In this document: piece after piece, positions 1-5,401 of the stretch
How positions within the stretch are numbered: position 1 is the first letter of the stretch
Layout: each line of letters opens with the position of its first letter
Origin: an uncultured Collinsella sp.
GTDB lineage: Bacteria > Actinomycetota > Coriobacteriia > Coriobacteriales > Coriobacteriaceae
DNA length: 9,199 nucleotides
Direction of reading: 5' to 3'
NCBI GenBank assembly: GCA_902468045.1
Contig: CABQXG010000030.1
Coordinates: 1-9,199, forward strand
The notes under the pieces: model-generated
Seen by the model: the letters and a program-made list of their open reading frames with translations, nothing else
Databases searched by the model: none
Told to the model about the DNA's origin: nothing
Program-made: the position numbers and the translations under genes

Positions 1-700
1 GTGCGGAAGTATCCACGTGGAGACGCCACTCCCCCATTCCAAACAGATCCACACGGCCCACGTAGGAGAGGCGCGCACCGAGTCCCCCCAGGCGCACAAG
101 CAGCCCACGCAGGTCGTCTTCGGTACCCTCCAGGATGATGTCGACCGTGAAATCACGGCCGGGCGGGGGTGAGGCGGCCTCCGGTGCGCGCGAGTGGCGC
201 TCCGCGAGGTCAGCGAGCATCGCGGTGAAGGACTGCAAGATGCCGGCGTCGTCACGCATGGCGGCATCGATGCACGCGAGCACCAGAGCGATGAACGCAC
301 CGCCCGGATCGATACGACCCGTCGATTCATTCGTCGCTTCGACCAAGCCAATCTGTGCCTGGCTCGAAAAGCGGGAGAAGACGTCTTCCACCTCGGGGAG
401 CGTATCGCCCATGTCCACGAGCTCGCGCACGGCACCACTGAGCATCTCAACGAGCGCATCCGACCATTCGATCGACGAGGCCACAGGTGTCAAGGAGGCC
501 GCCAGCATGCGGCGGGCCGCGAGCGAGGTCACCTGGTGCTCATCCGCTAGGGCCCCGGCCCACGCCTCAAACAACGCGCCCAGCGCGAGACCACTGTGCC
601 CGATACCCCGGCGGATAATCGTCTCCACGCCAGCTTCGAGAGCCACGCGCAGGTGGGCGCGCGGCTCCAGGGAGTCCATCGCTGCAGCGAGCGCAGCCAT
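1..700 (-). CDS. DAK2/FakA-like protein, N-terminally truncated; C-terminus beyond window
   Basis: This frame is open for 233 codons from an ATG at 700 to the window edge. Two features place it in the DAK2/FakA family (ATP-binding subunit of fatty acid kinase and related DhaL-fold proteins). Residues 32-51 (GIGHSGLALGALFEAWAGAL) match the 'GARGNSG' helix region, and DPGG at 131-134 matches the 'DAGG' that closes the DAK2 domain. Residues 183-233 (FTVDIILEG... WRLHVDTS) match the middle FakA domain that follows, usually read as '...EFLLEG...VKVHVHTDDP'. The Asp-rich DGDTGxN motif that binds Mg-ATP should sit directly before residue 1; no frame upstream encodes it, because that DNA is the tail of the ABC exporter gene. 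The ATG has no convincing Shine-Dalgarno sequence. The domain is divergent (GHSG for GNSG). It is probably a decapitated gene or half of a chimeric junction rather than an intact protein. Family call is fairly sure, functionality doubtful. Confidence 0.6.
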   Translation of the reverse strand, partial: MAALAAAMDSLEPRAHLRVALEAGVETIIRRGIGHSGLALGALFEAWAGALADEHQVTSLAARRMLAASLTPVASSIEWSDALVEMLSGAVRELVDMGDTLPEVEDVFSRFSSQAQIGLVEATNESTGRIDPGGAFIALVLACIDAAMRDDAGILQSFTAMLADLAERHSRAPEAASPPPGRDFTVDIILEGTEDDLRGLLVRLGGLGARLSYVGRVDLFGMGEWRLHVDTSA

Positions 701-2462
701 CGTCGCCGCCGTCGCTGGCGTCCGTGTTCCCCGCAAACTCCATCTGCGAGGCGTAAATCTCCTGGTATATGTTGTCGCCCGCCAGCAGTTCCTCGTGCGT
801 GCCCACGCCGTGGACACGACCGTCATCCAACACCACAATGCGATCGGCATCCATGACGCTCGCGATGCGCTGGGCGATGATGAGCACCGCGGCATCGCAC
901 GTCTCGTCCTGCAGCGCATGGCGCAGTGCCGCATCGGTCTTAAAGTCCAGGGCCGAAAAACTGTCGTCGAAGATATATAGATCGGCATGCTTCATGAGTG
1001 CGCGGGCAATCGCCAGGCGCTGGCGCTGACCACCCGAGAAGTTCGTGCCGCCCTGGGCCACCGGCGTATCGAGCCCCTGGGGCTGGTCGAGCACAAAGGT
1101 GCTCTGGGCAACCTCCAGCGCATGGAGCATGTCAGCCTCAGTCGCGTCTTCGTTGCCAAAGCGCAGGTTGCTCGCCACCGTACCCGAGAACAGCCATGCC
1201 TTCTGCGGCACATAGGCGATACGCCCGCGGATGTCGTCTTGCGAAAGGTCGCGCAGATCGATGCCATTCAGGCGAATGGCGCCCTTCGTGGCATCGTGGA
1301 AGCGAAGCAAGAGCTTGGCCACCGTCGACTTGCCCGAACCCGTCGAGCCTACAATCGCCGTGGTCTGGCCACGGCGACAGGCAAAGCTCAGGTCGCACAG
1401 GGTATCCTCGTCGGCATCGTCAAAACGGAACGACATGTGGTCGAACACGGCCACCGCGTCGGCACCGTCAACAGACTCCGCCGCGCACGTGTCCAGCGTG
1501 CGCTTGCCGTCCACGATGCTCGGCTCAATCTCCATCACCTGCTGCGCACGGTTCAGGCATGCGGCGGCGCGTGGGAGCGTCAGAATCACCATCTGCGCCG
1601 TCATCACAAAGAACAGGATCAGGATCGCGTACTCCAGCACGGCCGAGATGCTACCGATTTGCATGGCGTGGACGCCCACGCGGTTGCCGCCCACCCACAG
1701 CACCGCCACCTCGGCGATATTCATCAAAAAGAAGCTGGAGCTGTCGAGACCCACAAACAGGTGGTTGACCTTGATGGCATTGGCCGCGTAATCGCTAAAC
1801 ACCTCGTCCAGGCGCTGCTCCTCGTGGCGCTCCTTGTTAAATGCGCGGATGACGCGCACGCCCACGATGTTCTCGCGCAGCACCACGTTCATGCGGTCGA
1901 TAAAGCTCTGCAGGCGCATAAAGATCGGCGCGGCGTTGGCAACGGTAAAGACCGCCGCCACCAGCACGATTGCAACCACCACGCCCAGCAGCGTGCCCAT
2001 GGCGGGATCGATGAACCAAGCAAAAATGATGCCTGCCACGGCCAAGAACGGCACCGGCAGCACCAGCTGAATCGTCTGAAGGACAGCTTGCTGAATCACG
2101 TTGATGTCGTTGAGCGAGCGCGTGATCATCGAACCCGTGCCAAAGCGCTCAAAGTCGCTGGCGGACAGCTCGAGCGACTTGTCGTACACGGCATTGCGGA
2201 TATCGCAGGCCACGTTGGCGGCCAGGCGCGCCGAAAGATAGCAGCCCAGCACCGTGCCGCCGCTGGCCATGCCGGTCGCGATAAGCATGTACAGGCCGTT
2301 GCGTAATATATAGTCGACATCGCCCGTGGTAATACCGGTGTTGACCATGTTCGCCAGCATCGTGGGAACCAACAGCGTACCGACGTTATCTATCAGCACC
2401 GCAAACAGCGTCACCGCAATCAGACCGCGGTACGGCCTCATAAACCTCATTAAGAGTCGCAT
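567..2462 (-). CDS. ABC exporter half-transporter (permease + ATPase), degenerate-site subunit; 3' end altered
   Basis: This is a fused membrane and ATPase subunit of a multidrug-type ABC exporter. Residues 1-310 hold the six-helix transmembrane domain. The ATPase domain follows: Walker A GSTGSGKST 372-380, Q-loop Q420, signature FSGGQ 475-479, Walker B LYIFDD 495-500. The catalytic Glu after Walker B is Asp (D500) and the switch His is Gln (IIAQRI, Q531). Both changes mark the 'degenerate' half of heterodimeric exporters such as TM287/288, so a consensus partner is expected and is normally the next gene. Family homology ends near residue 577 (IYASQMEFAG). The last 45 or so codons (Gly/Arg/Pro-rich) are the DAK2-like gene read in the wrong frame, so the true C-terminus is probably lost. 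The start at 2462 has GAGGGGG a few bases upstream and overlaps the MarR gene by 13 nt; a second ATG at 2450 forms TAATG with the MarR stop. Substrate is unknown; drug or small-molecule export is inferred from the MarR context. Confidence 0.88.
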   Translation of the reverse strand: MRLLMRFMRPYRGLIAVTLFAVLIDNVGTLLVPTMLANMVNTGITTGDVDYILRNGLYMLIATGMASGGTVLGCYLSARLAANVACDIRNAVYDKSLELSASDFERFGTGSMITRSLNDINVIQQAVLQTIQLVLPVPFLAVAGIIFAWFIDPAMGTLLGVVVAIVLVAAVFTVANAAPIFMRLQSFIDRMNVVLRENIVGVRVIRAFNKERHEEQRLDEVFSDYAANAIKVNHLFVGLDSSSFFLMNIAEVAVLWVGGNRVGVHAMQIGSISAVLEYAILILFFVMTAQMVILTLPRAAACLNRAQQVMEIEPSIVDGKRTLDTCAAESVDGADAVAVFDHMSFRFDDADEDTLCDLSFACRRGQTTAIVGSTGSGKSTVAKLLLRFHDATKGAIRLNGIDLRDLSQDDIRGRIAYVPQKAWLFSGTVASNLRFGNEDATEADMLHALEVAQSTFVLDQPQGLDTPVAQGGTNFSGGQRQRLAIARALMKHADLYIFDDSFSALDFKTDAALRHALQDETCDAAVLIIAQRIASVMDADRIVVLDDGRVHGVGTHEELLAGDNIYQEIYASQMEFAGNTDASDGGDDGCARCSDGLPGAARPPARGSRSWRGDDYPPGYRAQWSRAGRVV

Positions 2463-2950
2463 GCGTCCCCCTCGCCCTTATCGTCAGTCTCGTTCTCGGC
2501 GGCCACTTGCCGTTTAAATGCCTCGCACTCTTCGTTAAGAACATGGGAGAACTTACCGACCAAGCGCATGATCTCGCACTGTTCCCACGGCTCGAGCGCC
2601 TCGAATGCCTGTTGCTCGGCTTTTTGCGCCGGCAACGCGTAGCGCTTGGCAAACCGCACGCCTTCTTCGGTCAGTCGTACAACCTTGTTTTTACGACTGC
2701 CCTCGGCAAACTCCAACGTCGCAAGCCCTCGCGCCCTAAGCGTTTTAATCGCCGAATTGATGGTCTGTTTGCTGTAGAACCATTCACTCGTCAGCCGACT
2801 CACGGCAACGCTTCCGCCCGCCGCACTCGTGTCGACGAGCATCCAGTAGGCGCAGTCCGAAAGACCGCAGGTGCGTGCGAACTCCGAATAGATACGGTCA
2901 AGCCCGTTGAGCATCCGGTCGAAATCGACCAGGCTAACTGCACTATTCAT
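2450..2950 (-). CDS. MarR-family transcriptional regulator
   Basis: This is a winged-helix repressor of about 166 residues, the usual MarR size. The recognition helix region reads SKQTINSAIKTLRARGLA, followed by the wing EGSRKNKVVRLTEEG, the classic MarR pattern; the flanking helices would form the dimer interface. The tail is acidic. I chose the ATG at 2950 because GGTGGGAG lies just before it; an in-frame ATG at 2962 (12 bases upstream, poorer ribosome site) is possible. The stop codon lies inside the start of the exporter gene, so the two are translationally coupled and the protein most likely represses its own operon with the exporter. Candidate operators are the paired repeats at 2969-3016. 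The ligand cannot be told from sequence. Confidence 0.85.
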   Translation of the reverse strand: MNSAVSLVDFDRMLNGLDRIYSEFARTCGLSDCAYWMLVDTSAAGGSVAVSRLTSEWFYSKQTINSAIKTLRARGLATLEFAEGSRKNKVVRLTEEGVRFAKRYALPAQKAEQQAFEALEPWEQCEIMRLVGKFSHVLNEECEAFKRQVAAENETDDKGEGDACDS

Positions 2951-2968
2951 CTCTCCCACCATTCGATT

Positions 2969-3016
2969 GTCCGAGTTTTGACCAATTTATATCTCTACAT
3001 TAGTCCGAGTTTTGAC
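2969..3016 (-). promoter_or_regulatory. Promoter and candidate MarR operators: two 14-bp direct repeats around a -10 box
   Basis: The 14-mer GTCAAAACTCGGAC (minus-strand reading) occurs exactly twice, at 2969-2982 and 3003-3016, with a 34-bp period, about three helical turns. A TATAAA -10 box (2986-2991, minus strand) lies between them. One copy covers the -35 area and the other the likely transcription start. The -35 itself is poor. Each repeat has GTC/GAC ends, a partial palindrome. Placement upstream of a MarR gene suggests autoregulation; that is inferred. Confidence 0.45.
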
Positions 3017-3064
3017 TATCGTCAATAAGCTCGTTGCTTATGGTCGGCTCCACATAAGCATATC

Positions 3065-3103
3065 GACAAAAAAGACCGCCGGCGCGGGGGCGGCGCCGGC
3101 GGT
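3065..3103 (-). terminator. Rho-independent terminator of the 96-residue protein gene
   Basis: On the minus strand an 11-bp perfect GC stem (ACCGCCGGCGC with GCGCCGGCGGT; arms 3093-3103 and 3075-3085) with a 7-nt loop is followed by C and six T's (3068-3073). It starts 27 bases after the stop codon of the upstream small gene and also insulates the MarR promoter from read-through. Confidence 0.85.
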
Positions 3104-3129
3104 TGCGAGAGAATATCGATTGTTGGCTG

Positions 3130-3420
3130 TTAAGCAGCGACGGCCTCGTAGACCGTGGCGCCCGAGAAACTGTCGTGCAGGCTCTTGCCGCAGATCCACG
3201 GCAGTTCGACGACCTCGCAAACCGTGTTGACCAGCTCGGAGCAGTCAGTAAAGTGGCCCTTATCGTTGAGGGCCTCGCAATCCTGAACACGCCAATAGCC
3301 ATCGGTGTGCGTGATGTAGTACTCGTGATCGTTAATCGACACAAAAGCGCGCGTCTTGGAACGCAGCAGCTTCAGAAATCCTTCGAAGTCGGTCTCGACG
3401 ACATCTCCAGCCTGGAACAT
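3130..3420 (-). CDS. Small protein of unknown function, 96 residues
   Basis: I do not recognise this protein. It is real by its signals: a perfect AGGAGG seven bases before the ATG at 3420 and a strong terminator just after the stop. It is soluble, with no signal peptide or membrane segment. The first half (VSINDHEYYITHTDGYWRVQDC) looks like beta strands. The second half has several aromatic and acidic residues. Four cysteines (48, 60, 68, 77) are spread out without a CxxC pair, so a zinc site is not evident. It is a single-gene unit between the MarR operon and the divergent nitroreductase. No function is proposed. Confidence 0.7.
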   Translation of the reverse strand: MFQAGDVVETDFEGFLKLLRSKTRAFVSINDHEYYITHTDGYWRVQDCEALNDKGHFTDCSELVNTVCEVVELPWICGKSLHDSFSGATVYEAVAA

Positions 3421-3711
3421 GATGTTACCTCCTGGCCCGGCGCCACCATGGCGCGTTGATAAACGTTGGTGCTCCTTTAGTAAAACCTTTATCAGAGCTT
3501 ATGCGCGCATCATTTAGGCAAGTGGTAAAAAACCGCAGGGTAGACGGGATAAAACGTTTAACCATCCCACCGGTTTGTCACATTCTGGCTGAAGTTTTAT
3601 GCAAACCAACTTTTCCACATGGTAGCTTGCATTGTTTGGGGCCGACTGCGCGATTACGGTTTTGGTTCGGCGGGTAAGAACGAGGCAACGAAACCAACGT
3701 CAGGAGGACAC
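3421..3711. promoter_or_regulatory. Divergent intergenic region between the 96-residue protein and the nitroreductase
   Basis: This AT-richer 291-bp gap must hold promoters for both flanking genes. Visible elements are a GCGCCA/TGGCGC hairpin (3440-3454) immediately upstream of the minus-strand ribosome site, an AAACGTTT palindrome within GGGAT...ATCCC (3546-3568) that could be an operator, and weak plus-strand promoter-like boxes around 3627-3657 (TTGCAT, GATTAC; spacing not ideal). An open frame at 3456-3677 has no ribosome site and no coding character. Confidence 0.4.
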
Positions 3712-4239
3712 ATGGAGACCATCGAAGCGCTCATCCACCGCCGCAGCTGCCGCAAATACAGCGATCGCCCCGTCGAGGCCGAGAAGCTCGCACGCATTAT
3801 CGAAGCCGGCCAGTACGCGCCGAGCGGCATGGGACGCCAGCCGGTCACGTTCGTCGCCGTCACCGACCCCGCAACCGTCGAGCGCCTCTCGCAGCTCAAC
3901 GCCCAAGTTATGGGCAGCGAGGGAGATCCCTTCTACGGTGCCAAGACCGTTGTGGTGGTGCTCGTCGACCGCAGCGTGCCCACGCACCTGGAAGACGGCT
4001 CGCTCGCCATGGGCAACCTGCTCAACGCAGCCTATGCGCTGGGCGTCGATTCATGTTGGATCCACCGCGCGCACGAGGTCTTTGACTCACCCGAGGGACT
4101 GGAACTGCTTGCCAAGTGGGGCCTGCCCGCCGACGGAAGCCTGCGCGGTGTAGGCAATTGCATTCTGGGCTACGCCGAGGACACACTCCCCGATGCAAAG
4201 CCGCGCCGCGACAACGTGGTGTATGTTCCGCCGTTCTAA
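3712..4239 (+). CDS. Nitroreductase family protein (FMN-dependent), 175 residues
   Basis: This is a short flavin-dependent nitroreductase-fold oxidoreductase. The N-terminal RRSCRKY (residues 10-16) is the FMN-phosphate motif of the family, followed by the usual APSGMGRQP segment (37-45) that packs on the flavin. The core helix DGSLAMGNLLNAAYALG (95-111), then DSCWI, and the C-terminal GVGNCILGYAEDTLPDAKPR (147-166) with its glycine strand and Pro-Lys-Pro-Arg turn are all family hallmarks. These enzymes are homodimers that use NAD(P)H to reduce nitro compounds, quinones or related electrophiles; the natural substrate is unknown. AGGAGG sits seven bases before the ATG at 3712. The frame stays open upstream to 3619, but that start has no ribosome site and the family begins at METIEAL. 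The gene is monocistronic, and a hairpin encloses its stop codon. Confidence 0.92.
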   Translation: METIEALIHRRSCRKYSDRPVEAEKLARIIEAGQYAPSGMGRQPVTFVAVTDPATVERLSQLNAQVMGSEGDPFYGAKTVVVVLVDRSVPTHLEDGSLAMGNLLNAAYALGVDSCWIHRAHEVFDSPEGLELLAKWGLPADGSLRGVGNCILGYAEDTLPDAKPRRDNVVYVPPF

Positions 4240-4250
4240 CGAACGGCGGA
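4227..4250 (+). repeat. 10-bp hairpin with the nitroreductase stop codon in its loop
   Basis: TCCGCCGTTC (4227-4236) and GAACGGCGGA (4241-4250) are perfect reverse complements separated by TAAC, so the TAA stop lies in a 4-nt loop. No T-run follows, so it is not a standard terminator by itself. It could protect the 3' end of the mRNA. Confidence 0.6.
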
Positions 4251-4264
4251 CCCGTTGACGCTGC

Positions 4265-4364
4265 GCGGGCCGCATTCACGCCAATCTGACGTTCAATTTC
4301 GAGGGCGCGACCAGAAGGTCAGCGCCCTCTCATTTCACGTCACCTTGGCGCAAATGCGGCCCGC
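4265..4364. repeat. 100-nt near-palindrome in the convergent intergenic region
   Basis: The outer arms 4265-4292 and 4337-4364 match over 24 of 28 positions as an inverted repeat. They enclose a 7-8 nt internal loop and an inner stem GAGGGCGC+GACC / GGTC+GCGCCCTC (4301-4329, one bulged A) with an AGAA tetraloop. The whole unit is one long hairpin on either strand. The inner stem may act as a two-way terminator, although no good T-run follows. The size and near-symmetry would also suit a palindromic repeat or miniature inverted-repeat element. Confidence 0.6.
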
Positions 4365-4416
4365 TCGCTGCTGGTGACTGACATCGAGTGCCCCGTTGTC
4401 GAAACGCGCCAACAGC

Positions 4417-4457
4417 AAGGCCCGGCTCCGCGTCATCAGACGGAGCCGGGCCTTTTT
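4417..4457 (+). terminator. Strong Rho-independent terminator
   Basis: A perfect 14-bp stem (AAGGCCCGGCTCCG at 4417-4430 with its complement at 4441-4454), a 10-nt loop and a run of five T's at 4453-4457 read on the plus strand. It lies about 180 bases past the nitroreductase stop, so it is a backup for that gene or ends a transcript from the intergenic element. Confidence 0.8.
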
Positions 4458-4463
4458 GTGCGG

Positions 4464-4500
4464 AAAAACCAAAGGTGCCTGTCCCCTTTGTGGTGGTTTT
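4464..4500 (-). terminator. Hairpin with GGGGACAGGCACC motif; probable terminator of the GntR gene
   Basis: On the minus strand CAAAGG pairs with CCTTTG around a loop containing GGGACAGGCA, with extra pairing of AAAACC against GGTTTT. The right arm ends in GGTTTTT, usable as a T-tract. It begins 7 bases after the GntR stop codon. The core resembles the 'GGGGACAGGCACC' type of extragenic palindrome that I recall as repeated in many bacterial genomes, so it may be a repeat family member serving as terminator. Confidence 0.55.
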
Positions 4501-4506
4501 GGCAGG

Positions 4507-5208
4507 TTAGCGGAGCTTGCTGGTCTCGAAGTATTCGGGGAACTGGTCCAGGACCTCAGTTTGGTTGCGGAACATCATATGCAGGTGCTTGCTGACCAAA
4601 AAGCTCGCCTCGATGGGGTCGCGACCGGCGATGGCGCGGCGAATCTGCTTGTGCTCGTTCACGATGTCCTGATTATCGAGAACCTGCGTGGCGGCGCGCA
4701 GCCAGCGGAAGCGCTCCAGGTCGGCATTGGTCTCTTCGAGCCACGACCACACGGTGCTGCGGCACGCGATGCTAAAGATCATGCGGTGCCTGAGGTTGTC
4801 GCTTAAAAAGAAGCCGATGCGATCCTCCTCGGCCATGGTCTTTTCCTGCAGCGCGATGGCTCGGTCGAGCTGCTCGATGCCTGCCGAGGTGGCACGGGCG
4901 CAGCACTCCACAATCACCTGCTTTTCCAGATGCTCGCGAATGTAGCAGGCGCTCTCGGCAAGAGTGAGGTTGATGGGCGAGACATAGGTGCCGCTTTGGG
5001 GCACGGTACGAACCAGGCCTTCTTGCGCCAGACGCACCAGCGCTTCGCGCACAGGGGTGCGCCCCATATCCAGGTCGTCGCAAAGCTGCTTGACGCCCAG
5101 CTTTTCGCCCGGCTTGTAGTCCAAGTAGACGATTTTGCGTCGAATGGTGTGGTAGGACTGGTCCTGTAGGCTCGTTTCCTGCTCGCCGACGTGCATCGAT
5201 TCTTCCAT
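4507..5208 (-). CDS. GntR-family regulator, FadR subfamily with FCD domain
   Basis: This is a 233-residue DNA-binding repressor or activator of the FadR/FCD type. Residues 15-78 form the GntR winged helix (IRRKIVYLDYKPGEKL, then DLDMGRTPVREALVRLAQEG, then the wing VPQSGTYVSPI). Residues 83-225 form the all-helical ligand-binding FCD domain. The metal-site residues expected in this fold are present: D137 and H141 (DNLRH), H186 (NEHKQI) and H208 (KHLHMM), so it probably binds a small carboxylic acid through a metal ion. GAGG lies 4 bases before the ATG at 5208; a second in-frame ATG four codons later lacks an equal site. The gene diverges from the YeiH-family transporter across 193 bases, so control of that transporter and of itself is the simplest inference. 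Effector unknown. Confidence 0.9.
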   Translation of the reverse strand: MEESMHVGEQETSLQDQSYHTIRRKIVYLDYKPGEKLGVKQLCDDLDMGRTPVREALVRLAQEGLVRTVPQSGTYVSPINLTLAESACYIREHLEKQVIVECCARATSAGIEQLDRAIALQEKTMAEEDRIGFFLSDNLRHRMIFSIACRSTVWSWLEETNADLERFRWLRAATQVLDNQDIVNEHKQIRRAIAGRDPIEASFLVSKHLHMMFRNQTEVLDQFPEYFETSKLR

Positions 5209-5401
5209 AGTGCCTCACAACCGTTCTATCACACTCATATATCAGCTGTTAATTATGCCGCGAATCAGCTCTCCGCGGTGGGTAATTCGGCTGTTGCCCA
5301 AGAACTATTGCGGCATCTTAGTCTTTGTTTGCGCAGAGCTGTGCTCAATGTTGCCGTATCATAAGCCGTCGCAAACGTGAAATAGAAAGAAGGAATCCCA
5401 T
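5209..5401. promoter_or_regulatory. Divergent promoter region between GntR regulator and YeiH-type transporter
   Basis: This 193-bp region must carry both start sites. For the minus strand CATAAT (5252-5257) is a good -10 match, without a clear -35. For the plus strand TATCAT (5357-5362) is a possible -10. A short inverted repeat CGAAT/ATTCG (5261-5265, 5285-5289) and TTTGCG/CGCAAA (5328-5333, 5369-5374) might be operator halves, but none is convincing as a GntR site. Confidence 0.35.

Noticed and set aside
135..980. Plus-strand 281-codon open frame
   Set aside because: It lies antisense to the DAK2-like frame and the exporter ATPase domain, has low-complexity Ser/Ala/Arg content and no ribosome site; it is a GC-rich shadow.
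987..2306. Plus-strand 439-codon open frame rich in His and Arg
   Set aside because: It is fully antisense to the exporter gene, with composition typical of a complementary-strand shadow.
3456..3677. Plus-strand 73-codon open frame before the nitroreductase
   Set aside because: It has no ribosome site and no coding character, and lies in the divergent promoter region.
3619..3711. Upstream extension of the nitroreductase
   Set aside because: The family begins at METIEAL and the AGGAGG site fits ATG 3712; the extension has neither homology nor ribosome site.
4240..4506. CRISPR-like array in the repeat-rich intergenic region
   Set aside because: The repeats are inverted, all different, and not regularly spaced.
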